Shown here one piece after another: positions 51,017 through 58,673 of a DNA stretch of 58,673 bases. Origin of the DNA: Bacillota bacterium. GTDB taxonomy: Bacteria; Bacillota_I; Bacilli_A; ML615J-28; CAG-698. The stretch covers positions 1 through 58,673 of the forward strand of contig JAEEHM010000006.1 of assembly GCA_016280895.1 (NCBI GenBank). Reading direction: 5' to 3'. Made by a program: the position numbers and the translations under genes. Position 1 is the stretch's first letter. Each line of letters starts with the position of its first letter. Below the pieces are notes generated by a model, which saw nothing but the letters and a program-made list of their open reading frames with translations, had not been told where the DNA came from and made no database searches.

Positions 51017-52666
51017 ATGCAATTTAGTGAATTAAATATAAAAGATAAATTAAAAGAAGCTTGTAATTCTTTAGGTTTTATTAATCCTACCGAGATTCAA
51101 GAAAAAGTAATACCAGTAGCTATTGAAGGAAAAGATATTATCGCTAATTCACCTACTGGTACTGGTAAGACTTTAGCTTATGGATTACCAATTCTAAATA
51201 ACATTGAAGGTGGTAAATATGTGCAAGTATTAATACTTGCTCCAACTAGAGAACTTGCCATGCAAATCACAAATGATTTGAAAGATTATTCAATGTATTT
51301 AGATGATATCAATATTGTGACCTTATATGGTGGAGAAAATATTGAAAAACAACTAACATTGTTAAAGAAAAAACCACAAATAGTTGTTGCAACCCCAGGT
51401 AGGTTAAAAGATCATCTAAATAGAGGTAGTCTACATATTGATAAAATCAAGACATTAGTTTTAGATGAAGCTGATGAGATGCTGAATATGGGCTTTAGAG
51501 AAGATGTTGATGAAATATTAGAATCTGTAAAGAATGAATCTCATCAAACAATGTTGTTTTCAGCAACATTTCCTAAAGAAATATTAGAAATATGTGATTT
51601 ATATTTACATGATCCATATAAAATTAAATTACAAACAAAATCTTTAACTGTTGATACTGTTACACAATATTACATCATTGTGAAAGAAAAAGACAAAATT
51701 GAAGTAATGAGTAGATTAATTGATTATAATAACTACACTTCAGTTATGGTCTTTTGTAATACCAAGAAAGCAGTAGATGAAGTTACAAGTTCTTTGATGC
51801 AAAGAGGATATGTTGTCGAAGGCTTACATGGTGATATGCGTCAAATGCAACGAGACCGTGTAATGGATCGCTTTAGAAAAGGACTTTTAGAAGTTCTTGT
51901 TGCATCTGATGTTGCCGCAAGGGGCTTAGATATTGATGATATTGATGTAGTTATCAATTATGATGTACCAGATGATGACGAATATTATATTCACCGTATT
52001 GGTAGAACTGGTAGAGCAAAAAAAGAAGGCATCGCAATTACTTTAGTTAATACTAATGAAAAATTTAGATTACGGGGTATTATTGCGTATACTAAAGCTA
52101 AAATTGAAAAACTTGAAGTACCTAGCTTAAATGCAGTATTAAAAGTGCGTATCAGAAGAATCATTGATCAAGCTGTCAACGAAACAATGAAGGATGATAT
52201 TAGCACATCTAAATCAAAAAAGATTATCACAAAAACAATTAAAGATGTGATAATTGATAAATCAATATTAGCAGAAGATGTAATCAGTGGTCTTATTCTA
52301 ATGCAAATGGATGAAAGTCAAGAAATTGACCTTATCAATGATTCAATTGAATCTAAGGTAAAATCAAAGGGACATAAGGTAAGATTTTTCATCAATTTAG
52401 GTAAGTCACATGGTATAAAGATAAGTGAACTTAAAATATTAATTACATCAATCGCTAATTTAAAGAAAGATGCAATAAAAGAAGTGGAAGTTCATGATGA
52501 TTTTTCTTTCTTTGAAACATCTATTGATTACACAAAAAAGATTTTAAAAGCATTTGAAAGACAAAAATTTCAAAATAAAAGAGTGATTGTTGAGGTTGCA
52601 AAAGAAAAACCAAGACATAAACACTCTAAAAATAAAGACACAAACAAAAATAAAAAAAGACGATAA
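51017..52666 (+). CDS. DEAD-box ATP-dependent RNA helicase
   Basis: 549 residues. Helicase core motifs in order: Q-motif region with FINPTEIQEKVIP near residues 21-33, motif I SPTGTGKT near 47-54, PTRELAMQ, GG, TPGR, motif II DEADEM, motif III SATFP, then HGDMRQMQRDR, ASDVAARGLDID and HRIGRTGRAKK. The C-terminal part (about 445-535) resembles the DbpA/CsdA RNA-binding domain, with VRFFINLGKSHGI and KRVIVEVAKE, followed by a Lys/His-rich tail. It likely remodels RNA in ribosome assembly or mRNA decay, as CshA/DeaD do. It starts 1 base after gltX without a strong ribosome site. Confidence 0.92.
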   Translation: MQFSELNIKDKLKEACNSLGFINPTEIQEKVIPVAIEGKDIIANSPTGTGKTLAYGLPILNNIEGGKYVQVLILAPTRELAMQITNDLKDYSMYLDDINIVTLYGGENIEKQLTLLKKKPQIVVATPGRLKDHLNRGSLHIDKIKTLVLDEADEMLNMGFREDVDEILESVKNESHQTMLFSATFPKEILEICDLYLHDPYKIKLQTKSLTVDTVTQYYIIVKEKDKIEVMSRLIDYNNYTSVMVFCNTKKAVDEVTSSLMQRGYVVEGLHGDMRQMQRDRVMDRFRKGLLEVLVASDVAARGLDIDDIDVVINYDVPDDDEYYIHRIGRTGRAKKEGIAITLVNTNEKFRLRGIIAYTKAKIEKLEVPSLNAVLKVRIRRIIDQAVNETMKDDISTSKSKKIITKTIKDVIIDKSILAEDVISGLILMQMDESQEIDLINDSIESKVKSKGHKVRFFINLGKSHGIKISELKILITSIANLKKDAIKEVEVHDDFSFFETSIDYTKKILKAFERQKFQNKRVIVEVAKEKPRHKHSKNKDTNKNKKRR

Positions 52667-52702
52667 ACGTCAAAGTAGTAAAATTTGTAGAAGGAATAAA
52701 AT

Positions 52703-53872
52703 ATGGAAAAAGAAATTAAATTTTTAACTTCAGAATCAGTAACTGAAGGCCATCCTGATAAGGTGTGCGATAAAATAGCTGATAGTATTTTAGATGAGTA
52801 CTTAGCTCAAGATAAGAATGCTCATGTTGCTTGTGAAGTAGTTGCTACTACTGATTTTGTGCTTGTAATGGGTGAAGTTAGTGCTAATGCAAGTGTAAAT
52901 GTTGAAAAAGTTGTAAGAGATACAGTTGCTGAAATTGGTTATACTGATCCTAAATTAGGATTTAGTGATAAATCATTAGAAGTAGAAATACGTCTAAATC
53001 AACAATCTCCTGATATCGCAATGGGAGTTGGTGATGATGAAGGCGCTGGAGACCAAGGTATGATGTTTGGTCTTGCATGCAAGGATACAGAAGAATTAAT
53101 GCCTGCACCTATTATGTATTCTCATAAACTTACTAAAAGACTTGCTGACTTAAGAAAAAATAATGAAGTTAGTTTCTTAAGACCTGATGGAAAAGCGCAA
53201 GTAACAGCTGAATATGAAAATGGAAAATTAAAAAGAATTGATAATGTAGTAGTATCAACTCAACATGATGAGACTATCAGTACTGAAGATTTACGTAAAT
53301 ATGTAAAAGAAGAAGTAATAAAAAAAGTAATTCCTGCCCATTTACTTGATAAAGATACTAAGTATTATATCAACCCAACAGGTAGATTTGTAATTGGTGG
53401 ACCAACTGGAGATAGTGGCCTAACCGGAAGAAAGATTATTGTTGATACATATGGTGGAATGTGCCATAATGGTGGAGGCGCATTTAGTGGAAAAGATCCA
53501 TCTAAAGTAGATAGATCTGCAGCATATTTGTGCCGTTATATCGCAAAGAATTTGGTTGCAAGTGGCATCATTGATAAAATTGAAGTAGGACTATCTTATG
53601 CTATTGGTGTAGCAGAACCTACATCAATTATGCTTGATACATATGGTAAATCATTTAAATATGATTTAAGTAATGAACAAGTATGTCAAATGATAAGAGA
53701 TCTATTCCCACTTAGTCCAAGAGCTTTAATCAAGCACTTAGATTTAAGAAGACCAATTTATAAAGAAACTACTAATTATGGTCATTTTGGAAAAACTGGT
53801 TTTACTTGGGAACAATGCGACAAAACAAAGGAGATTTTAGATTACATTGGCAAAATTAATAAAAACTTATAA
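52703..53872 (+). CDS. metK: S-adenosylmethionine synthetase
   Basis: 389 residues, the normal length. Signatures: TEGHPDKVCDKIADSILD near residues 14-31, GEVSANASVN, GAGDQGMMFGLAC near 112-124 (ATP-binding), and GGGAFSGKDPSKVDRSAAY near 255-273. It makes S-adenosylmethionine from methionine and ATP. The start follows AGAAGGAA. No SAM riboswitch is seen in the 36 bases before it. The thioesterase gene starts within its last codons. Confidence 0.97.
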   Translation: MEKEIKFLTSESVTEGHPDKVCDKIADSILDEYLAQDKNAHVACEVVATTDFVLVMGEVSANASVNVEKVVRDTVAEIGYTDPKLGFSDKSLEVEIRLNQQSPDIAMGVGDDEGAGDQGMMFGLACKDTEELMPAPIMYSHKLTKRLADLRKNNEVSFLRPDGKAQVTAEYENGKLKRIDNVVVSTQHDETISTEDLRKYVKEEVIKKVIPAHLLDKDTKYYINPTGRFVIGGPTGDSGLTGRKIIVDTYGGMCHNGGGAFSGKDPSKVDRSAAYLCRYIAKNLVASGIIDKIEVGLSYAIGVAEPTSIMLDTYGKSFKYDLSNEQVCQMIRDLFPLSPRALIKHLDLRRPIYKETTNYGHFGKTGFTWEQCDKTKEILDYIGKINKNL

Positions 53873-54581
53873 GAATTTTTATACTCGCCCAAATGATTTT
53901 GATTCTATGGACAAGATTAGACCAACTGCAATTCTTGATTTATTTCAAGGAATAGCAACAGATCATGCTAATGATATTGGTCTTGGTTATGAAGATTTAA
54001 AAGCTAAAAATATTGCTTGGATTCTTGCTAAACAAAAATATGTATTATTACATGATAGTGATATGTATGATATTTTTGATGCAACAACATATCCTCTACC
54101 TGCTGGTAGAATTGAATATGACAGATGCTATGAACTTAAATCAAATAAAGGCATGTTACATGTCATTGGTATAAGTAGATGGTGCTTAGTTGATTTTACA
54201 ACCCATAGAATCACAAGAGAAAAAGCAGAATATAATGGACAGTGTATAGAAGATAATAATGGTTTGGAATTCGACAAAGACTTAGTTAAAATGAATGATT
54301 TAAATGATTTTACTTTAAAATGTGAATATCATGTCAATTATTCTGATTTAGATCATTATCATCATATGAATAACACAAAATATGGAGATGTTATAATAAA
54401 TGCAATTGATAAAAACTTGCGAATCAAAGAATTTGAAATTATCTATTCTCATGAATGTGTAGAAGGTGATGATATTTTAGTTTATACAAAAGAAGAAGAT
54501 GATATTATTTATGTATTTGGTCAAATTAAATCATCTAATTTGATTTCATTTAAATCAAAACTAAAAGTAGAAAGAATATAA
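53847..54581 (+). CDS. Acyl-ACP thioesterase (TTG start likely)
   Basis: 244 residues if translation starts at the TTG at 53847, 26 bases inside metK; the first ATG, at 53907, would remove the first strand of the fold. AAAGGAG lies about 13 bases before the TTG, somewhat far. The double hotdog fold of bacterial FatA/FatB-type thioesterases is suggested by PTAILDLFQGIATDHANDIG (about 27-46), WILAKQKY near 58-65 and HVNYSDLDHYHHMNNTKYGD (about 159-178), which holds the Asn/His active-site region. It releases fatty acids from acyl carrier protein; acpP is encoded elsewhere in this window. Confidence 0.85.
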   Translation: MAKLIKTYKNFYTRPNDFDSMDKIRPTAILDLFQGIATDHANDIGLGYEDLKAKNIAWILAKQKYVLLHDSDMYDIFDATTYPLPAGRIEYDRCYELKSNKGMLHVIGISRWCLVDFTTHRITREKAEYNGQCIEDNNGLEFDKDLVKMNDLNDFTLKCEYHVNYSDLDHYHHMNNTKYGDVIINAIDKNLRIKEFEIIYSHECVEGDDILVYTKEEDDIIYVFGQIKSSNLISFKSKLKVERI

Positions 54582-54583
54582 TG

Positions 54584-54609
54584 AAAGATGCTAATTTTTT
54601 AGCATCTTT
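54584..54609. terminator. Bidirectional terminator between thioesterase and radical SAM genes
   Basis: AAAGATGCTAA / TTAGCATCTTT perfect 11-bp stem (54584-54594 with 54599-54609), T loop, T-runs both ways. The right arm encodes the last codons of the minus-strand gene. Confidence 0.87.
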
Positions 54610-55537
54610 TATTATTTATTCCTTGATAATACATTCTTTTTTTTATTTCTTTATCAATTTCATTCATTACCACAAATTTTTTTAGTGACCATGTTGGTTC
54701 TATTAATAAGTCTTTGGGAGGATCGCCACTAATTCTATGGACAACAATGTCATCTCTTAATATTGATAATTGATCACAGACTATATCAACATATTGGTTT
54801 AAACTTAGGATTTTAAATTCATTGTTTAAGAAATGAGAGGCTAATACTGAGCCTTTTAACACAAATAATGAATGAATTTTTATACCTTGAATATCTAGAT
54901 TATTGATGTGTTTAATAGTATCTAACATCATAGATTTTGTTTCAAAAGGAAGACCGTTTATAATATGTACTACAACATTGATGTTTTTGGATCTTAATCT
55001 TTTAACGCAATTATCAAAATCTTCTGTGTTGTAACATAAATTCAAATATTTTTGAGTAGAAGAATGGATTGTTTGAAGACCTAGTTCAATTGTAAGGTCA
55101 GTTTTTGTGTTTAAATAATCTAAATATTCTAAACATTCATCACTGATACAATCTGGTCTTGTTGCAATATCTAATCCAACAATATCTTTATGTAAGGATA
55201 AAGCTTCTTCATATAAGCTTTTTAGCTTATCAAGTGGTGCATAAGTGTTAGAATTAGCTTGAAAATACGCAATATATTTAGAATTTGGCCATTTTTTAGA
55301 AATAATATCTTTTACTTCATTAAATTGAGTAATAAGTGAATCTTCTTTATTGCCACTAAAATCACCACTACCACTATCACTACAAAAAATACAACCACCA
55401 TAAGCTTTAGTACCATCTCGATTTGGACAAGTAAAATTACCATTTAAAGCAACTTTAAATACTTTTGAATGGTATTTTTCTTTTAAATAATAGTCAAGTG
55501 TATAATAAGAATGTTGAGTATTGATATAATTTTTCAT
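54599..55537 (-). CDS. Radical SAM protein, YhcC/TIGR01212 family
   Basis: 312 residues on the minus strand. The iron-sulfur cluster cysteines fit the YhcC family pattern: Cys37 in FTCPNRDGT, and Cys49 and Cys52 in GGCIFC. This is an elongated variant of the radical SAM CxxxCxxC motif. Further conserved segments include VGLDIATRPDCI near 120-131, ELGLQTIHSST near 151-161 and HIINGLPFE near 192-200. Members are linked to tRNA modification or unknown chemistry; function not established here. The ATG directly follows a promoter with no ribosome site, so the mRNA may be leaderless. Confidence 0.88.
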   Translation of the reverse strand: MKNYINTQHSYYTLDYYLKEKYHSKVFKVALNGNFTCPNRDGTKAYGGCIFCSDSGSGDFSGNKEDSLITQFNEVKDIISKKWPNSKYIAYFQANSNTYAPLDKLKSLYEEALSLHKDIVGLDIATRPDCISDECLEYLDYLNTKTDLTIELGLQTIHSSTQKYLNLCYNTEDFDNCVKRLRSKNINVVVHIINGLPFETKSMMLDTIKHINNLDIQGIKIHSLFVLKGSVLASHFLNNEFKILSLNQYVDIVCDQLSILRDDIVVHRISGDPPKDLLIEPTWSLKKFVVMNEIDKEIKKRMYYQGINNKRC

Positions 55538-55543
55538 GAGTAT

Positions 55544-55572
55544 ATTATATCAAGAAAATGATTATTTTTAAA
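55544..55572 (-). promoter_or_regulatory. Promoter giving a leaderless transcript (radical SAM gene)
   Basis: On the minus strand: TTTAAA (55567-55572), 17-base spacer ending TGA, TATAAT (complement of 55544-55549), an extended -10. The ATG begins 6 bases after the -10, where transcription should start. No Shine-Dalgarno sequence intervenes. Confidence 0.55.
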
Positions 55573-55616
55573 TAAGAATAAATGAAAAATTTTCATAAAA
55601 AATGTTTTTAAAATAA

Positions 55617-55645
55617 TTGACTATATGTGAATTTATTATTATAAT
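55617..55645 (+). promoter_or_regulatory. Promoter for structured RNA
   Basis: TTGACT (55617-55622), 17-base spacer, TATAAT (55640-55645). The expected start, about 55650, coincides with the first base of the closing helix of the RNA. Confidence 0.72.
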
Positions 55646-55649
55646 AAAG

Positions 55650-55836
55650 GTGTCTGGAAAGTGCGCATTTGTACTATATATGCGAACCTTACATGAATGA
55701 ATAGGAAGCTAAGACACATCTGGAGTTGAACGCTTAATTATTTAAGAATCCCGACGATGTGTATTAATAGAGGTTTCCACCTTAGGTGAACCGATGGTTC
55801 ACATCATGTACTAACGGCTTTCTGGATATTTTTTTA
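55650..55836 (+). ncRNA. Free-standing structured RNA, about 180 nt (6S-like candidate)
   Basis: Closing helix: 55650-55662 pairs with 55817-55829 over 13 bp (with G-U pairs), directly followed by a T-run that would end transcription. Inside: hairpin CGCAU/AUGCG (55664-55668, 55680-55684), ACAUGA/UCAUGU (55691-55696, 55804-55809), GGAAGC with GGUUUCC (55704-55709, 55773-55778), ACACAUC/GAUGUGU (55714-55720, 55756-55762), tip CUUAA/UUAAG, and a perfect hairpin GUGAACC-GAU-GGUUCAC (55786-55802). Own promoter, closing stem, interrupted centre and terminal arm resemble 6S RNA in size and layout, but I cannot match consensus sequence. A cis-acting leader for cvpA is the main alternative. This RNA and its promoter fill most of the 354-base gene-free stretch 55538-55891. 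Confidence 0.62.
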
Positions 55837-55891
55837 GGAAAAATTAATATTCTAAGAATATAATTATTGAAAATAAAAAGGAGAGAGAAAT

Positions 55892-57031
55892 ATGAATTAC
55901 ATTTCAATTGCGTTTATAGTTATTTCCCTTGCATGTTTGGGACTTGGCTTTTTGCTTGGATTAAAAAGAGGAATTGGGAAATCTATTATTAGATTGATTG
56001 TTATTGCAGCTGTTATTGCAGTATTATTCCTATTTAAAGATAAAATTGGTGATTTCGTATTGAATTTAAAGATTGGTTCACAAACAGTTCAAGAATTTAT
56101 TGTATCAAAAATCCCAGAAGATTTTAAATCAATGGAAGATAATATCATTCCAATTATTAAATTGATTATAATTGTAGTAGCATTTATTTTAGGATTATTA
56201 GTCCTACAATTAGTATCTTTAATCGTATCAGGAATATTAGGTGCTATCTTTGCTCGTGAAGCAAAGGGAAGATTAATTGGTGGAATTGTTGGTATTATCC
56301 AAGGTGCTGTTATTGCAGTTGCATTATGTGTTCCTTTAGCTGGAGTTTGTGCTAATGTTGGAAAATTATCTGAAGTTGAAGTTAATGATAAAAAATTAGT
56401 TACTCTACCTGCAAATCTTGATTGTAATGAAGCAGTTTCAAGTGGTGTTGGAAAGATTTATTATGAAAATGGTAATTTCTTATTTGCGAAAATTGCAGTA
56501 ACAAAAACTGAAGATGGTAAAACATTAACATTAAATGGTCAAATTGATGCACTTATTGGCGCTGCTAAAATGGCAAATGAATTATTAGCATTAAAAGATG
56601 TTGATTTTTCTGGTGGACTTAATTCCACAAATGTAGAAACTATCAAAGAAGTATTATCAAATCTAGATACAATCAATGGTGAATTAACAGAAGAAGCACA
56701 AGAAACAGTTACAGAAATAATAACTGAACTTGCTGATTCATTTGATGTGCCAGTAGATTTAAGTGATTTTGATTTAAGCGAAATTAATTTTGAACAAGAA
56801 GCTGGCCTATTAGATTCAATTGTAGATTACCAAGAAGATGGTACAATTGATGATGTAAACGCAATGGTAACAAGCCTTGCTAATTCATCTATTGCTCTTG
56901 CAGCGCTTGAATCAACTGATGCAAGTATTACAGTTACAGCTGAACAACAAGCAGAAGTTGAAGCTGCCCTTGCTAATGTAGATGATCCTGAAAAAGTAGC
57001 TGCTATTAAAACTTTATTTGGTATTGAATAA
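55892..57031 (+). CDS. CvpA family membrane protein with acidic C-terminal domain
   Basis: 379 residues. The first ~155 form a CvpA-like membrane domain with four hydrophobic segments, including LGFLLGLKRGIGKSIIRL near residues 18-35 and GRLIGGIVGIIQGAVIAVAL near 127-146, typical of the colicin V production family. The remaining ~220 residues are acidic, rich in Asp, Glu, Thr and Ser, and lack recognised motifs. Ordinary CvpA proteins are about 160-180 residues, so this is an unusual extension. The start follows AGGAGAG. It lies 55 bases downstream of the structured RNA. Confidence 0.78.
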   Translation: MNYISIAFIVISLACLGLGFLLGLKRGIGKSIIRLIVIAAVIAVLFLFKDKIGDFVLNLKIGSQTVQEFIVSKIPEDFKSMEDNIIPIIKLIIIVVAFILGLLVLQLVSLIVSGILGAIFAREAKGRLIGGIVGIIQGAVIAVALCVPLAGVCANVGKLSEVEVNDKKLVTLPANLDCNEAVSSGVGKIYYENGNFLFAKIAVTKTEDGKTLTLNGQIDALIGAAKMANELLALKDVDFSGGLNSTNVETIKEVLSNLDTINGELTEEAQETVTEIITELADSFDVPVDLSDFDLSEINFEQEAGLLDSIVDYQEDGTIDDVNAMVTSLANSSIALAALESTDASITVTAEQQAEVEAALANVDDPEKVAAIKTLFGIE

Positions 57032-57043
57032 AACCATGAGTGT

Positions 57044-57074
57044 AAAAGTCCTTGTATATGCGAGGACTTTTATA
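57044..57074 (+). terminator. Terminator after cvpA-like gene
   Basis: AAAAGTCCT / AGGACTTTT perfect 9-bp stem (57044-57052 with 57063-57071), 10-base loop, short T-rich end. Confidence 0.8.
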
Positions 57075-57096
57075 ATGCTGTTATATTTTATTATTT

Positions 57097-57150
57097 AAAA
57101 ATATTAGAAAAACCGGTAAATATTAATAAAAAAATATTGGAAAAACCGTA
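57097..57150. repeat. Direct repeat pair upstream of argS
   Basis: AAAAATATTAGAAAAACCG at 57097-57115 and AAAAATATTGGAAAAACCG at 57130-57148 differ at one base and are 33 bases apart. They lie in the 250-base gap between the cvpA-like gene and argS, upstream of the argS promoter. No small ORF is apparent there. Confidence 0.75.
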
Positions 57151-57231
57151 TTTAGGAGGAAAACAATTTAATAACTTTGCCAATATATCTAATAATGTTT
57201 TTGTAATTTGGACTCAACAAAAACTGTTTTC

Positions 57232-57260
57232 TTGATTAATATGCTAAATTATGGTATAAT
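57232..57260 (+). promoter_or_regulatory. Promoter for argS
   Basis: TTGATT (57232-57237), 17-base spacer ending TGG, TATAAT (57255-57260), an extended -10. The leader is about 15 bases, too short for a T-box. Confidence 0.75.
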
Positions 57261-57281
57261 AATATAAAATAGAGGTTATAT

Positions 57282-58673
57282 ATGATTAATGAATTATTAA
57301 ACAACTTAAAATTAGATATTATCAAATCAATTAAGAATAAATTTGATTTAGATATAGAAGAAAAAGATATTTTCTTTGATACACCTAAAGATAAATTACA
57401 TGGTGATTATTCTATCAATATTGCAATGAGACTTGCTAAACCTTTAAGAAAAGCACCTGTAATAATTGCTAATGAAATCATTGAAAACTTTGATAATAAT
57501 AAAAATCATTTAGAAAAAGTAGAAGTATTAAATGGATTTATCAATTTCTTTATTGATAAAAAATATTTATCAAATGTTGTATTTAAAATAAATGCAGAAA
57601 AAGATAATTATGGTAATTCAAATTTTGGAAAAGGTAAAAAAGTAGATATTGAATATGTAAGTGCTAATCCAACTGGATTTTTACATGTTGGTCATTGCCG
57701 TGGTGCTGCATATGGTGATTCACTTGCAAGAATTTATAAAAAAGCTGGATTTGATGTAAATAGAGAATATTATATCAATGATGGTGGTAATCAAATAGAA
57801 AACTTAGTTAAAAGTATCTATGCAAGATATAATGAATTATATGGATTGCCATTTGAACTTGATGATGATTGTTACCATGGAAAAGAAATCATTGAAATTG
57901 CGAAGATGATTAAAGATGAAGTTGGTGATAAATATATCATCAACAATGATTATAATTATTGTCATGATTATTTTAGAACATTTGGTGTTAATTATTTACT
58001 AAATAATTTAAAGAAAGATTTAAATGATTTTAATGTTACATTTGATACTTGGTTTTCGGAAAAATCATTATATGACAATGGTGATGTTGAAAAAACAATT
58101 GAATATTTAAAGAATAGTGGCTACACTTATGAAGATGAAGGTGCGCTTTGGTTAAAAACTACTGAATATGGTGATGAAAAAGATAGAGTTTTAATCAAAT
58201 CTGATAAAACACTAACTTATTTAACACCTGATATTGCATATCACATGAATAAACTTTCTAGAGGATATGATGAATTAATTGATGTATTAGGTGCTGATCA
58301 TTATGGATATATTCCAAGACTAAAGGCTGCTATTAAATTCTGTGGTGGAAATCCCGACTGCTTAAACGTTGACATCTTACAAATGGTACGTGTAATGCAA
58401 GATGGAGTAGAAATAAAGATGAGTAAACGTAGTGGAAAAGCGATCACTATGAGAGATTTAATTGATGAAGTTGGTGCTGATGCTTTACGTTTCTTATTCA
58501 TTCAAAAGGCTTTGTCTACCCAAATGGATTTAGATTTAGACCTTGCTTTAAAACAATCTAATGAAAACCCAGTATATTATGCTCAATATGCATATGCAAG
58601 AATCAGAAGCTTATTTAGAATGTATCCTAATTTCAAAGAAGTTAGCCAGTTTAATAAAATTGATTTAAATAAA
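57282..58673 (+). CDS. argS: Arginyl-tRNA synthetase (3' end outside window)
   Basis: 464 codons are visible and the frame is still open at the window end; full-length ArgRS is about 550-580 residues, so the last part of the anticodon-binding domain is missing. The N-terminal Add1 domain ends near residue 110. The HIGH motif is in SANPTGFLHVGHCRGAAYGD near 126-145. VLGADHYGYIPRLKAA lies near 336-351 and KMSKRSGKAITMRDL near 381-395. The start follows AGAGG. It charges tRNA-Arg with arginine. Confidence 0.96.
   Translation, partial: MINELLNNLKLDIIKSIKNKFDLDIEEKDIFFDTPKDKLHGDYSINIAMRLAKPLRKAPVIIANEIIENFDNNKNHLEKVEVLNGFINFFIDKKYLSNVVFKINAEKDNYGNSNFGKGKKVDIEYVSANPTGFLHVGHCRGAAYGDSLARIYKKAGFDVNREYYINDGGNQIENLVKSIYARYNELYGLPFELDDDCYHGKEIIEIAKMIKDEVGDKYIINNDYNYCHDYFRTFGVNYLLNNLKKDLNDFNVTFDTWFSEKSLYDNGDVEKTIEYLKNSGYTYEDEGALWLKTTEYGDEKDRVLIKSDKTLTYLTPDIAYHMNKLSRGYDELIDVLGADHYGYIPRLKAAIKFCGGNPDCLNVDILQMVRVMQDGVEIKMSKRSGKAITMRDLIDEVGADALRFLFIQKALSTQMDLDLDLALKQSNENPVYYAQYAYARIRSLFRMYPNFKEVSQFNKIDLNK

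Noticed and set aside
52667-52702. SAM riboswitch upstream of metK
   Set aside because: Only 36 bases separate metK from the helicase gene; no riboswitch sequence is present.
55650-55836. Lysine, cobalamin, ydaO, M-box, T-box, SRP RNA or tmRNA identity for the structured RNA
   Set aside because: Length is compatible with some, but I do not see the conserved core sequences of these classes; 6S-like remains a size-and-layout suggestion only.

Overview
This window looks like the chromosome of a low-G+C Gram-positive bacterium of the Bacilli, near Erysipelotrichales, RF39 or Acholeplasma-type lineages. By eye G+C is about 30%. Genes are tightly packed and start after AGGAGG-type ribosome sites. 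TGG encodes Trp and TGA serves as a stop (for example at 10322 and 40008), so this is the standard bacterial code, not the mycoplasma one. Promoters are of the TTGACA-17-TATAAT type and most units end in hairpins followed by T-runs. Placement finer than this is inference. I recognised no rRNA, tRNA, CRISPR array or intact insertion sequence.

Region by region: 1-1347 is the 3' part of a surface protein with a transglutaminase-like domain. 1402-5956 holds tatD and three tandem trypsin-like lipoproteins, the middle one with its catalytic His and Ser replaced. 6080-9440 has ychF, pncC and a PTS_EIIC_2-type membrane protein with a long acidic N-terminus. 9549-13357 is an accessory patch: a DUF3990-type ADP-ribosyltransferase-like protein with an HTH partner (putative toxin-antitoxin), a Nudix hydrolase, a small inverted-repeat-bounded remnant, and an AbiEi/AbiEii pair. 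13458-15713 is tex, followed by a lipoprotein and a tiny ORF.

16871-26935 is one long transcription unit for phenylalanine and tyrosine synthesis: aminotransferase, pheA, aroB, aroC, an aroE-aroK fusion, aroQ, aroA, tyrA and a DAHP synthase, ending with a YwaF/TMEM164-type membrane protein. The common pathway from DAHP to chorismate is complete and both aromatic branches are present. No trp genes are seen.

26981-34764 contains a nucleotidyltransferase-like protein, a lipid kinase, acyl carrier protein, a cation efflux protein, an Xaa-Pro aminopeptidase, two exported proteins of unknown role, a stand-alone FakA-like domain and a small ABC transporter. 34782-36192 is the infC-rpmI-rplT operon with an L20-type attenuator and an ATT start for infC. 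36216-39336 has a TGS-uridine kinase protein and a lipoprotein. 39510-42518 is an ECF sigma factor, membrane anti-sigma candidate and secreted papain-like protein cassette.

42567-54581 carries a glutamine-amidotransferase-like hydrolase, a heterodimeric ABC exporter, coaD, a lone ABC exporter with degenerate catalytic motifs, gltX, a DEAD-box helicase, metK and an acyl-ACP thioesterase. The end has a YhcC-type radical SAM protein on the minus strand, a free-standing structured RNA of about 180 nt (6S-like in size and layout), a CvpA-family protein with an extra acidic domain, and the start of argS.

The items most worth a second look are the structured RNA, the DUF3990/HTH operon, the tandem protease/pseudoprotease lipoproteins, the ECF cassette, the degenerate ABC exporter and two apparent leaderless promoters.
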